Below, one piece after another: positions 1 through 8,030 of a stretch of DNA of 40,478 bases. The stretch is from Thermoplasmatota archaeon (GTDB lineage Archaea; Thermoplasmatota; Penumbrarchaeia; Penumbrarchaeales; Penumbrarchaeaceae): assembly GCA_025457865.1 (NCBI GenBank), contig JALOTP010000015.1, positions 1 through 40,478 of the forward strand, read 5' to 3'. The notes beneath the pieces are model-generated. The model ran no database searches, was not told the DNA's origin, and saw nothing but the letters and a program-made list of their open reading frames with translations. Numbering within the stretch: position 1 is the stretch's first letter; each line of letters begins with the position of its first letter. A program made the position numbers and the translations under genes.

Positions 1-323
1 TTGGTCAGTATGAGAACGTCATCTCCCTGGTTGTACATCTTGATAGCGAGCTGCAGCATGAAATCATCGGCACTGGTCGCCGCCGGGGTCTGCTGGAACT
101 TGCCGGCCTTTATTAGCTCCTCGAGCTCCTTGGGCTCATCTATGGCATATTTCAGAGAGGCATCGACGAAGACTATGGTCCTGAACCCTTTCTTCTCCAC
201 CTCTTCGACAACCTCCTTAAGTGCTTTCAGTTTGGGGTTGTTGAAGGTACCACCTTCGTAGGAAACATTGCTGCCATCTATGATTATAGTGGTCATCTCT
301 TTGTTCTTGGTCCTATTTACCAT
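1..323 (-). CDS. NYN/PIN-like (Zc3h12a-type) ribonuclease domain protein, 3' part cut by window edge
   Basis: The minus strand reads MTTIIIDGSNVSYEGG followed by KALKEVVEEVEKKGFRTIVFVDASLKY (in two overlapping blocks) and later TSADDFMLQLA and DDVLILTN. The early IIIDGSNV strand with its Asp, the FVDAS strand and the ADDFML acidic segment are what I expect from NYN/PIN-fold RNases of the Zc3h12a type, which cut RNA using clustered Asp residues and Mg2+. The gene continues past the left edge, so the last catalytic Asp is not visible. I chose ATG at 323 (MVNRTKNKEM...) because a GGTG ribosome binding site lies about 10 bases upstream. ATG at 296 is the alternative and has no such site. RNA cleavage is inferred from fold only; target unknown. 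Confidence 0.65.
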   Translation of the reverse strand, partial: MVNRTKNKEMTTIIIDGSNVSYEGGTFNNPKLKALKEVVEEVEKKGFRTIVFVDASLKYAIDEPKELEELIKAGKFQQTPAATSADDFMLQLAIKMYNQGDDVLILT

Positions 324-571
324 CTTGCTGTCCCACCCTATACCGGTTCATCATTATCCATATTGTATGTCTTTTAAAACTTTTACCTTATTCGCATATG
401 GGTCAATAGGTATAAAAAACCCATTGAAAAAAACAAAACAATATATGATATAAATTTTTATTATATTTAGATATATAAATGATATTCCACCTTTGAAATA
501 TCAATATTCTTCTGCTCACTTAGAAAGGGAAATTTTATTGATCTTACATTCTGTTCAAGGGTCGTTGGCCT
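324..571. other. AT-rich intergenic region between two minus-strand genes
   Basis: This 248-base stretch holds the upstream region of the RNase-like gene and the 3' flank of the methyltransferase gene. TATA-like elements for the minus strand are visible at 371-380 and 411-419. A T-rich tract on the minus strand at 427-438 may end the methyltransferase transcript. Bases 441-480 are almost pure A/T with several TATA-like words on both strands. I see no convincing ORF or RNA gene. Confidence 0.5.
427..438 (-). terminator. Oligo-T terminator candidate for the methyltransferase transcript
   Basis: Read on the minus strand this is TTTTGTTTTTTT, about 135 bases past the methyltransferase stop. Archaeal RNA polymerase terminates at T-runs on the non-template strand without needing a hairpin. 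The stop-to-tract distance is long, so this is tentative. Confidence 0.35.
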
Positions 572-1852
572 TCAAGGTTTTTTGAACAAAACTATCCTGT
601 TGGTGTTGGTCCCCCTCTTCATATTGTTCACGCCCCAGATGTTCGAGGTCTTTGTGAACTCCTGCTGGTTCACCACTACAGCTAAAGGTTCGAACCCCGC
701 ATCCGAGCCTATGGGCACTATGTGTTCGTCAAGCCTCAGACTCCCCTTCCTGACCTCTCCCACTTCGAACGCGACATGACCTCCGGGAGCTACGACCCTG
801 AAGAACTCTATGAAGCATTCCCTCATGAAACCGGTCCAATCGTCAAGGTCTTTAAGCATCGTCAATCGGGATGAGACCTCTTTCATATCTATGGAATTGA
901 ACCAGCATCTGAGCCAGTTGTCGGTCCCGTACTGGACTATGTCCAGGAACGGGGGGGATGTCACTATCAACCTCACGGACCCGTCCGGAATTGGGGAGGT
1001 CCTCCTTGCATCCAGGTCAAGGAAGAGCCCTTTCTCACCTACCCTTCTTAGTCCCCGGCACTCTAAAGGACCCATGTCCTTGGTCAGGTCCCGGGTCTTT
1101 TTCATGATCAATTTCCTTACATCCCTGTACTCGGGGACCTGTCCCCTCTTGACGTTTATCTTCCTCTGGCTCTGCTGTGTCACGGCCTGATTTGGGGGCA
1201 AGGTATACACTGAGAAGAACCCCTTGGAATGCCCCGTTAGTCTGTTCGTCGCCACCATCCTTATCCAACGGTCAAGCTCGTCCTCGGTGCCTTCACGCTT
1301 CCTTTGTGCGAGATGTTCCCTCAGGCTCTCAAGTTCCGAAATGGTCCTCCCATCATAGAACATGCTCAGGTCCATCCCTGCCCTTCCCCTTTCTTTGAAG
1401 GGTATGGTGCCCAATCTCTCTTCCAGTTCTGGGAGCTTCGGGACGAAGAACCTGGGATATGACATGAGCCTGCTCAATGGGTTGATATCGTTCGCTATGA
1501 CGTTCCTTCCTTTCAGCCCAGCTTCGATCGCGGTCGTTCCCCGGCCCGAGAACGGGTCATAGACGACATCACCCTTCTCGGTGAGCAGGTCGATGAAGAA
1601 AGCTGGCAATTGCGGTTTGAAGCAGGCCCTGTACGAGATCTCATGGATGGATGAGGCCTGCCTTTGCCTTGAGGTCCAGAACTCGTTTACGAACCTTGGT
1701 ACCTTAAGCCCTTTGACCTCAAGGTGGTCCACTCTCGTCCTTGAACGGTCCGGTCCATCGGGTCCTTCATTAAAGACCATATCATCCGATGCAGCGTCCC
1801 TGCCCAATGAGAACCCTTCTAGGAATCGGTGGACCTCATAGGGCAGAGCCAT
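572..1852 (-). CDS. Site-specific DNA methyltransferase (amino-methyltransferase, N6-adenine or N4-cytosine type), orphan
   Basis: A 426-residue protein with the two signature motifs of SAM-dependent amino-methyltransferases: motif I DPFSGRGTTAIEAG (residues 99-112), which binds S-adenosylmethionine, with NDINP just after it, and motif IV TSPPFLDIVQYG (298-309), the catalytic DPPY-like loop. The order is motif I, about 190 residues that may hold the target-recognition domain, then motif IV, resembling alpha-class enzymes. TSPPF rather than DPPY leaves adenine or cytosine-N4 open. No restriction endonuclease gene is adjacent, so it may be an orphan epigenetic enzyme or an RNA/DNA methylase of unknown target. 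A palindromic TATA box lies 25-36 bases upstream, so the mRNA is probably leaderless or nearly so; no ribosome binding site is seen. Confidence 0.85.
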   Translation of the reverse strand: MALPYEVHRFLEGFSLGRDAASDDMVFNEGPDGPDRSRTRVDHLEVKGLKVPRFVNEFWTSRQRQASSIHEISYRACFKPQLPAFFIDLLTEKGDVVYDPFSGRGTTAIEAGLKGRNVIANDINPLSRLMSYPRFFVPKLPELEERLGTIPFKERGRAGMDLSMFYDGRTISELESLREHLAQRKREGTEDELDRWIRMVATNRLTGHSKGFFSVYTLPPNQAVTQQSQRKINVKRGQVPEYRDVRKLIMKKTRDLTKDMGPLECRGLRRVGEKGLFLDLDARRTSPIPDGSVRLIVTSPPFLDIVQYGTDNWLRCWFNSIDMKEVSSRLTMLKDLDDWTGFMRECFIEFFRVVAPGGHVAFEVGEVRKGSLRLDEHIVPIGSDAGFEPLAVVVNQQEFTKTSNIWGVNNMKRGTNTNRIVLFKKP

Positions 1853-1876
1853 ATGGATGCGGGATATCCACGATGT

Positions 1877-1888
1877 TATTTATAAATA
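1877..1888. promoter_or_regulatory. Palindromic TATA box shared by two divergent genes
   Basis: TATTTATAAATA is a perfect 12-base palindrome in the 95-base gap between the minus-strand methyltransferase (start 1852) and the plus-strand surface protein (start near 1948). It is the only good TATA box in the gap. On the minus strand it gives a near-leaderless methyltransferase mRNA. On the plus strand it gives a start of transcription near 1910, leaving room for the GGAGGGATC site at 1937-1945. Confidence 0.55.
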
Positions 1889-1947
1889 TCAAAAAAATTG
1901 ATATCGGTGCAGAGCTTCATTGAAGGACAGGTAAATGGAGGGATCCT

Positions 1948-2622
1948 CTGGCCGGAAAGCTCAGACGCTTCGTAGGTTCGCTACTGGTCATCATAGGGCT
2001 CATCGCACTCATTCTTGGGGGAGGGGCAGGGATAATGAACATGGTCACCACCGATGATGACGGTTACGTCATGAGCGATGTCCACGAGGTCAGGTCCGAG
2101 ACGGCATGTTTTTTCCTCGTGTTCCTACCGGAACGATCAGGGGGAATAGACCTTGAGCATAAATGGGTCGTAGAGCCAACTGGAAGCAAGGACCTTCTGG
2201 TAGGATGGATATGGTTCTCCGATATCGACATGGTCACGACCAACAGGAGCTTCGAGACCCCTGAGAACTGGTACAGGGATTACAGGGTTATCTCCCAGAC
2301 CGTAGACATCCCCGAGGGCACCGCATACAACGAAGGTCTATCTGCCCCAGTCCTATCGGGGGATGAACCATTCTGGCTCTGGACCGAAGGAACGGAGAAC
2401 GGAGGGAAGCTCGTTATCGATATGGACCTCAAATGGGAACCGAAGGATGCCAGGAAGACCCTTGTACTTATGAACAAGGACGGTTCGGAGGGAGTCAGCG
2501 TTGATATCAGTTACGGCACCCGGCTCCCTCTTCTGTTGAAGGTCCCTCTACCATTGATGACTGGAGGTATCCTACTGATCGTTCTGGGTGCTGTTCTCCT
2601 TATCTGGGCACGGAAGAAATGA
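1948..2622 (+). CDS. Membrane-anchored surface protein of unknown function, probable CTG start
   Basis: A reading frame of about 224 residues. The first ATG in frame (2035) falls after a hydrophobic stretch LLVIIGLIALILGGGAGI that reads as an N-terminal signal anchor. The frame is open upstream to a TGA at 1921 without any ATG, GTG or TTG. CTG at 1948 follows a near-perfect ribosome binding site GGAGGGATC (1937-1945), six bases after its GGAGG core, so I take CTG as the likely start. The middle (about residues 40-195) is predicted extracellular and beta-rich, with WVVEP, WIWFSD and FWLWTEG segments. It ends with a membrane helix GGILLIVLGAVLLIWA and tail RKK. No family recognised. It converges on the next gene with an 11-base gap. 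Confidence 0.65.
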   Translation: MAGKLRRFVGSLLVIIGLIALILGGGAGIMNMVTTDDDGYVMSDVHEVRSETACFFLVFLPERSGGIDLEHKWVVEPTGSKDLLVGWIWFSDIDMVTTNRSFETPENWYRDYRVISQTVDIPEGTAYNEGLSAPVLSGDEPFWLWTEGTENGGKLVIDMDLKWEPKDARKTLVLMNKDGSEGVSVDISYGTRLPLLLKVPLPLMTGGILLIVLGAVLLIWARKK

Positions 2623-2633
2623 AATTCCTTCTT

Positions 2634-4358
2634 TCATTCCTCGAATCCAAGGTCATTCCTTTTCCTTCTGGATATCATGCTTATTATGAGAAGTAATATG
2701 ACAATAATGAGCAGGACGATTATGAGGACCCCTATGAGGTCAAGGTCCTCTTCATCATCCTCTGGTCCCTCTTTTACATCCTTTCCTATCGTTTCGAGGT
2801 CAGTGACTATCCCGTCCAACTTCTCAAGCTGTTCCATTGACCTGACCATATCCGTTGAGAGCTCTTCGTTGGTCTTGGCGATCGTATCTGTCATGTTCAT
2901 TAAGGCTTCCATACCTTTCTGCATCTCCTCCATCAGTTCTTCGATATCCTTCTGGACCTCATCCTTTCTCTCCTCTATGGCGTCGAGAAAGTCCATGGCG
3001 TTCTTTATTACATCGTTCCTTCCCAACGTGATATTGTCAAGAAGGGAGGTGAATTTCTCATGAAGGCTCTGGTTGATGAGCCCGGTCGCTTCCTTGTTCT
3101 GTTCCAAGTCCAATAGGATATCCCTAGTTGAGCTTGATATCCCTTCCATGATCTCCTCGCCGTGGTCCTCCAGCCTCTCGATGAGGTCCTCCCTCAGGAT
3201 CTCTATGCGGTCCGTCAGATTGCCTTCTGTCAACCTGAGCTGAACCATCAAAGCATCCATCTTTCCAGATAGGACCTCGAGGTCACTTTCATCGGATAGG
3301 GGTGCCTGGTCCTCCCAATCATAGATACCGTCATTGTCCTGGTCAATATATGTCATGTAGATATCGTATGAACCGTATCCCGTTGGTAAATTGACCTCGG
3401 GTCTGGTGTCTTCCCAAACTATCACATCCCCATTGATATCGGGATTGGTCTGGTCATAAGTGTTCGTAGTGACCTGAACTTCTATCCCATCGTTCAGGTC
3501 CATCATGAAGATATCGCAATTCCCCATTCTATAGTCCATCCACACTATCCGGTCCTCATAGATCCTGGGGGAGTACTGTGCGGATGAATTGGTCGTAATC
3601 TGCCTCTCTTCCTTTGTGACCATATCGTACATGTAGATGTCAGGGTTTGCGGGTCCGTTCCTGTAATCTGTCCATACTATCTTGTTATCGTATATCTTTG
3701 GAGCGCCCTGGGTGGAGGTATCCGACGTGACCCTCACGTTCTCCCTTTTATAGACATCATAATAATAGATGTCCCAGTTTCCAGCGGTGTCATCCTGGTA
3801 AACGATCGTCCTGCCGCATACGTCGGGATTGGTCTGATTATTATCTTCGGACCATGTAGTAAATCCATAATCTCCTCCGGAAGAAAGCCATGTATAAGCT
3901 ACATTTTGATGGGTATCCACTTTCTCCTGCCAGACGACAAGGTCGTTCCAGATCGAAGGATTGATCTGGTCAGCGAGGGCGGTCGAAATGGGCAGGATAC
4001 CTTCGGTATCGAGGTCGACCACATATATATCTCTGTTATTGAAGCCGTTCGTATGCTCCTGGATCACTACCTTTCTCCCGTAGATTTCGGGGTTCCGAGC
4101 TCTTAGTGTTTCGGTCACCGTATATTCCTCGTTGCCTTCGATGGCGAATTGGATGATGTCTTCCGAATCATCCTCCCAGGTGACCCTGTTCCCCCAAACG
4201 ACAGGGGACCACTGCCTCAACCCACTCCAGCTGATCTTCTTCTCGTAGGTCCTTTCACCGGAAACGGGTACAACTATAATGGACGTCAGAGAGATCGATA
4301 CCATCATCAGCACCATCACTGCAGCTATCGTTGGCTTAATGAGAATTGTCCTATCCAT
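2634..4358 (-). CDS. Surface protein: TolB/DPP-like beta-propeller, coiled-coil stalk, C-terminal membrane anchor
   Basis: About 574 residues. Residues 1-37 are a signal peptide. Residues 40-355 hold about six repeats of the type NPDI.G..VVWED.R...DIYMYD, the pattern of TolB/DPP-IV-like propeller blades. A calcium-type DQDNDGIYDWED loop follows. Residues ~365-540 are charged and heptad-like (EERKDEVQKDIEELMEEMQK), a probable coiled-coil stalk. Residues ~543-566 are a membrane helix with the cytoplasmic tail SRRKRND. ATG at 4358 was chosen because AAGGTG lies at 4365-4370, six bases upstream; a GTG at 4367 overlaps that site. A TATA-like box is at 4388-4400. The ligand is unknown. The architecture suggests a sensor or adhesin held away from the membrane. 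Confidence 0.8.
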   Translation of the reverse strand: MDRTILIKPTIAAVMVLMMVSISLTSIIVVPVSGERTYEKKISWSGLRQWSPVVWGNRVTWEDDSEDIIQFAIEGNEEYTVTETLRARNPEIYGRKVVIQEHTNGFNNRDIYVVDLDTEGILPISTALADQINPSIWNDLVVWQEKVDTHQNVAYTWLSSGGDYGFTTWSEDNNQTNPDVCGRTIVYQDDTAGNWDIYYYDVYKRENVRVTSDTSTQGAPKIYDNKIVWTDYRNGPANPDIYMYDMVTKEERQITTNSSAQYSPRIYEDRIVWMDYRMGNCDIFMMDLNDGIEVQVTTNTYDQTNPDINGDVIVWEDTRPEVNLPTGYGSYDIYMTYIDQDNDGIYDWEDQAPLSDESDLEVLSGKMDALMVQLRLTEGNLTDRIEILREDLIERLEDHGEEIMEGISSSTRDILLDLEQNKEATGLINQSLHEKFTSLLDNITLGRNDVIKNAMDFLDAIEERKDEVQKDIEELMEEMQKGMEALMNMTDTIAKTNEELSTDMVRSMEQLEKLDGIVTDLETIGKDVKEGPEDDEEDLDLIGVLIIVLLIIVILLLIISMISRRKRNDLGFEE

Positions 4359-4387
4359 GATACACACCTTGAATAGGATTGTATGTC

Positions 4388-4400
4388 ATAATATTAAAAA
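4388..4400 (-). promoter_or_regulatory. TATA-like box for the propeller/coiled-coil surface protein
   Basis: The minus strand reads TTTTTAATATTAT, about 30-40 bases before the ATG at 4358. The predicted transcript would start just ahead of the AAGGTG ribosome binding site. No BRE element is obvious. Confidence 0.35.
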
Positions 4401-4453
4401 TGGTCTTTCCTTCGAAGGTTTTTTCCTACCGGATCCCGCTTCATTTGGAGTCA

Positions 4454-4732
4454 TCATTGAGCGTTCTTATCAGGTCTGCTGTATTTCGCGAACCAATCCA
4501 ACCACACAGGGTACCTGATCCCGACAAGTTTCACCGCTTCGAGCCTGTCCACTTCTTTCCCCTTTTCCAATGCTATCACAGTGGGGACGTAATGGAGGTC
4601 CTTCTCGATCCAGATACTATCGCTATGACCGTCGAGCATCACTATCTTCCCATCAGGGACGGACCTCAGGAATATCCTTCTGAAATGCTTGCAGAAGGGA
4701 CAGTTCTCAAGGGAGTAGAGGACGAACTCCAT
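4454..4732 (-). CDS. Glutaredoxin/thioredoxin-fold protein with CPFC motif
   Basis: A 92-residue protein beginning MEFVLYSLENCPFCKHF. The CPFC motif at about residues 11-14 is a glutaredoxin-type dithiol site at the end of the first strand. VPTVIALEKGKEV carries the cis-proline strand (VPT) that binds the substrate thiol. The size fits a single-domain glutaredoxin-like thiol-disulfide oxidoreductase; the C-terminal half departs from classical Grx. ATG 4732 is preferred because a TATA-like box (4755-4764) is centred about 27 bases away, giving a leaderless mRNA. TTG at 4744 is the alternative, with GTGAT upstream. The electron donor and target cannot be read from the context. Confidence 0.75.
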   Translation of the reverse strand: MEFVLYSLENCPFCKHFRRIFLRSVPDGKIVMLDGHSDSIWIEKDLHYVPTVIALEKGKEVDRLEAVKLVGIRYPVWLDWFAKYSRPDKNAQ

Positions 4733-4754
4733 AGGAGTTACCAATTATCATCAC

Positions 4755-4764
4755 TATTTAAGAA
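4755..4764 (-). promoter_or_regulatory. TATA-like box for the glutaredoxin-like gene
   Basis: The minus strand reads TTCTTAAATA, centred about 27 bases before ATG 4732, the spacing expected for a leaderless archaeal mRNA. Confidence 0.35.
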
Positions 4765-4789
4765 TTTCGAGAAGCTGCTGGCACTCAGT

Positions 4790-7756
4790 TCATTCCTCCG
4801 ACCATCCCTTGCCCTCTTCCTTCCTGGACCTTCCGATGATGAATGAGGTCATCCCAACTATCACAAGCAGCACCAGCAGAAGAAGGACCAATACTGCAGC
4901 TATCATGTAAGTCCAGGGTATGTCATCGTCGTCATCGTCAGTGTCATCGGGAAGTTCGTCATCGTCAGGCAGCTCATCATCGTCATCATCGTCCGGGGGG
5001 ATCACGGCGGCCCTTTCGTTCCTTATAACGAACTCGTAAGTGACATAGGTCGTAGGTTCGTAGCCGTCATCCACCGTCAGCTCGAGCCTGTAGGTCCCGT
5101 TCGAATGGAGAGTGGTGTTCCAATCAAAGTACTGGTCAATTGGCATGGGACCTGTGAATAGTACTGCAGGGGGGTTCAATGCTCTAAGGAGCCTGATCTC
5201 GATGGTGAGCGGGTCCAGGTCCGCATCGGAACCGGACCAAATGATCCTGGCGGTACCGTTGAGGACGGCTCCGGCGGTCGGGTGCAGGACCTCCAGGAAG
5301 GGTTTGTTGTTCTCCACGGGATCGGTTATGTTCTCCTCCTCCGCTACGATCGTTATCTTGACCGTATCATGCCGTGACCAGACACCGTCATCGTCCATTA
5401 CCCTCAGGGAGAAGATATGGTCCCCGAGCAAGGTCGCAGTGAAATATGGCATGGAGGTCCCGTTCAGGGACAGGGACAGGCCAACATGTGTCAGAGGCCT
5501 CCAGTCCCAAGCGGTTATCCTTCCGTCCGGGTCCGTTGAAAGAGACCCGTTGAGGACGACTGTGTCGTTCCTGTGCACTGTCCGGTTCCTGCCCGCATCC
5601 GCCACTGGGGGATAGTTGTCAGTGCGAACTATGACGTCAACGATGTCGGTCCCGGACCAGTCGGACCTGTCATCCCTGACCATCAATGAGAACGAATAGG
5701 TCCCGGTGAGGTTCGGGACGAAGGAGGGGGTAGCCGTGCCTATGTTGGACATGGCCAAGGTGGGGTGGGTCATGCACTCCCAGGACCATTCCACAACGGT
5801 CCCGTCAGGGTCGTGGGACGATGTACCGTTCAGGCGAACGGTCTGGTTCGCGATGACCTCCATATCCTCCCCGGCATCGCTGATAGGTATGATGTTGGGC
5901 CTAAGTTCGATTGTCACGTTGACGGTGTCCGGGGACGATGACATCCCCAGTGAATCCGTCACGACCAGAGTGAACGAATAGACACCCGTTACCTGGGGAG
6001 CCGTGAACGATGGATAGGAGGTGTCGTTCCCGGAGAGCGACACCGATGCCGGATTGGATGTGTTTGACTCCCAGGATAGAAGCAGCTGCTCCAATGGTTC
6101 CTCGTCATCATAGGAACCGGAACCGTTCAGGACGACGGTATCCCCCGTGAACACTGACAGGTCCTTACCTGCGTCCGATACCGGTGGTGTGTTGATCATT
6201 ATCACGGTCACTTTCATGGTATCCTCATTGATGCTGTTCCACCCTTCACTGTCCTTAACGCTCAGCGAGAACGTGTAGTTCCCCTGTCGGGTAGGTGTGA
6301 AAAAGGGCCTTGCATCCGAATCAGATGGGGACAGGTCCGCATCGGTCATCGAGGAACCTGCTGGCTGCGATGTAAGGTTCCAATCGTAGATGAGGAGGGT
6401 GCCAGCTGCATCACCGCCCGGGCAGTCCTGAGCGTCCGAGGAGTTCGTCCCGTCAAGCCTGGTCGTGTTCCCCAGGACCATAGTGATGTCCCTGCCTGCC
6501 CTGGCGACGGGTTGGTCAGGCTGGGTGATGTTGTTCCTGTAGACCCTGGCCCCGCTACCCCAGGTGCAACCGGCGACATCAAGGTCCCCGTCGTTGTCAT
6601 AATCGATGTAGTTGCTCCCGAAGAAATGCATGCTTGTGGGCAGTCCCTTGCCCGTTACCTCGGTCCAACCAAAATATCTTCCCGGGTCCTCCGAACCGTT
6701 GCCAAGGTAGAGGTGCAGCCCGTATTCCTCCTTTGCGGCCAGCAGGTCCAGGTCGCCATCCTGGTCAACGTCCGAGAGCTGCATCTGGTAGAAAGTGGTG
6801 GTCGGTCTGGAGGTCCAGGAGCTGTTTACATATGTCCATTTCAGGTTGCTTCCGCCTGACCCTCCTCCGTTCCCCAGGAGCAGGAACATACCCCCGGGGG
6901 ATGTCATCCTGTTGAAGATGATATCTATGTTCCCGTCATTGTTCACATCGCCGCAGACGACCCCCATTATCCTGCCCGACCTCTCGACCGAAGGCAGGGT
7001 CGATGAGACGTCGGTCCAGGACGTCCCGGAGCTCGACTGCTGAAAGAGGTAGAGGCCGTCGCCGTACTGTCCGACAATGATATCCAGTAGACCGTCGTTG
7101 TTGATGTCGTCAACATCCATTGCAGTGCACAGTCCCGTGCTCCTCAACCCGGAAGAGTACTGTGTCCATGAGATTGGGGAACTTCCGCTGCCCTGATAGT
7201 AGCGGACCCCGTTCTGGGACCCGACGGCCATATCGAGCCCGCTCCCACCGGTGATGTTCTCTGTCCTTAAGTAGCTGACAGCTCCGCTGGTCATGGGGGA
7301 TGCTATCCCGCTGGATGAGAGAGCCGTTCCGTTCCACTCCCATGCACCCACCCCGTAGGCGTTCTCCTGATAGCCCGCATAGACCTCCATCCTCCCGTCG
7401 TTGTCGCAGTCCCTGACCTCTATGGCCGCATAGGACCTGGAATCCGATACTGTCATCTGGGACCAGGAACCGTCACCGCTGCCGAAATAGGCATAGAGAC
7501 CGGAGGTGGACTGCTCGCCGTAGTCCTCCTCGCCGCCTATGATGATGTCCTGGAACCCGTCCCTGTCAATGTCCCCCACACCCACGCAGTTGTAGTCTCC
7601 GGCATTTGGAAGACCTTGCGATACCCCTCCCCCGAAGTTCTCTATGGCAGCAATTCCCATCACGGGAAGATCTGATCCGACTGCCGGAGACCGATGGCCT
7701 GCGATCGTGATTACAAGGAGGGCTATCAAGAAGAATGTTACAGTGAACCTTCCCAT
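4790..7756 (-). CDS. Large surface protein: FG-GAP/VCBS propeller, four PKD domains, poly-Asp neck, C-terminal anchor
   Basis: 988 residues. Residues 1-27 are a signal peptide. Residues ~30-410 contain FG-GAP/VCBS blades with calcium-binding Asp loops: DIDRDGFQD, DCDNDGRME, DINNDGLLD, DVNNDGNID, DVDQDGDLD and DYDNDGDLD. Four PKD-type Ig domains follow, starting near residues 417, 524, 624 and 715, each with the P.ADAG....V hallmark and a VVLNGS strand. A further Ig-like domain begins near 815. Residues ~920-945 are an acidic neck of Asp runs broken by ELPDD, then a membrane helix (~947-970) and tail RSRKEEGKG. The protein is probably an extracellular adhesin, sensor or polymer-binding protein held by its C-terminus. 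Calcium binding is known for the FG-GAP family; the partner is unknown. Confidence 0.85.
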   Translation of the reverse strand: MGRFTVTFFLIALLVITIAGHRSPAVGSDLPVMGIAAIENFGGGVSQGLPNAGDYNCVGVGDIDRDGFQDIIIGGEEDYGEQSTSGLYAYFGSGDGSWSQMTVSDSRSYAAIEVRDCDNDGRMEVYAGYQENAYGVGAWEWNGTALSSSGIASPMTSGAVSYLRTENITGGSGLDMAVGSQNGVRYYQGSGSSPISWTQYSSGLRSTGLCTAMDVDDINNDGLLDIIVGQYGDGLYLFQQSSSGTSWTDVSSTLPSVERSGRIMGVVCGDVNNDGNIDIIFNRMTSPGGMFLLLGNGGGSGGSNLKWTYVNSSWTSRPTTTFYQMQLSDVDQDGDLDLLAAKEEYGLHLYLGNGSEDPGRYFGWTEVTGKGLPTSMHFFGSNYIDYDNDGDLDVAGCTWGSGARVYRNNITQPDQPVARAGRDITMVLGNTTRLDGTNSSDAQDCPGGDAAGTLLIYDWNLTSQPAGSSMTDADLSPSDSDARPFFTPTRQGNYTFSLSVKDSEGWNSINEDTMKVTVIMINTPPVSDAGKDLSVFTGDTVVLNGSGSYDDEEPLEQLLLSWESNTSNPASVSLSGNDTSYPSFTAPQVTGVYSFTLVVTDSLGMSSSPDTVNVTIELRPNIIPISDAGEDMEVIANQTVRLNGTSSHDPDGTVVEWSWECMTHPTLAMSNIGTATPSFVPNLTGTYSFSLMVRDDRSDWSGTDIVDVIVRTDNYPPVADAGRNRTVHRNDTVVLNGSLSTDPDGRITAWDWRPLTHVGLSLSLNGTSMPYFTATLLGDHIFSLRVMDDDGVWSRHDTVKITIVAEEENITDPVENNKPFLEVLHPTAGAVLNGTARIIWSGSDADLDPLTIEIRLLRALNPPAVLFTGPMPIDQYFDWNTTLHSNGTYRLELTVDDGYEPTTYVTYEFVIRNERAAVIPPDDDDDDELPDDDELPDDTDDDDDDIPWTYMIAAVLVLLLLVLLVIVGMTSFIIGRSRKEEGKGWSEE
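4922..4993 (-). repeat. Low-complexity Asp-coding repeat (acidic neck)
   Basis: The DNA is built of GAT/GAC codons with interspersed GAACTTCC-type units, coding for runs of Asp separated by ELPDD and T. It sits exactly between the last Ig-like domain and the membrane helix. Such tracts vary in length by replication slippage. Confidence 0.6.
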
Positions 7757-7803
7757 TTTTATGACCCCGTTCGGAGATCTTTGAAAAAATACCCCGGATT
7801 GTC

Positions 7804-7815
7804 AATATAAATATT
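7804..7815 (-). promoter_or_regulatory. TATA box for the FG-GAP/PKD surface protein
   Basis: The minus strand reads AATATTTATATT, about 48-59 bases ahead of the ATG at 7756. It predicts a transcript start near 7783 and a leader of about 27 bases. Confidence 0.4.
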
Positions 7816-7982
7816 CCCTTCCTATTATCCACGAAACCTAATACCGTACCTCAAAAAAAAACCTCGGTCCGGATCGTTCAATGGTACCTGGTCCCAACAT
7901 GGATGGTGGGAATATTGATGATGGTACATCAAAGACCGCTCGTTAGGGTCTTTTATGAATAATTTTAAAATAATCATTCTTT

Positions 7983-8010
7983 ATGATAGTATTATATAAT
8001 ACAATATCAT
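7983..8010 (+). promoter_or_regulatory. TATA box inside a long inverted repeat: probable operator of the OPT transporter gene
   Basis: Bases 7989-8002 form a perfect 14-base palindrome (GTATTATATAATAC) whose centre is the TATA box. It is flanked by outer arms ATGATA (7983-7988) and TATCAT (8005-8010), which are exact reverse complements, offset by two extra A bases. A dimeric repressor bound here would block TBP directly. The transcript would start near 8020, right at the OPT gene. The regulator is not identifiable. Because OPT/YSL proteins carry peptides or metal chelates, a DtxR-like metal repressor is one reasonable guess. Confidence 0.55.
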
Positions 8011-8030
8011 ATGCCCAAATGGAGAGAAGA

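Noticed and set aside
582-779. Hydrophobic plus-strand open frame beginning MNKTILLVLVPLF
   Set aside because: It lies wholly antisense to the 3' end of the methyltransferase gene and has no ribosome binding site; the hydrophobicity comes from the Lys/Asn-rich codons of the opposite strand.
4922-4993. CRISPR-like or tandem regulatory repeat
   Set aside because: The repeat is in frame, codes for Asp runs inside a surface protein and has no spacers.
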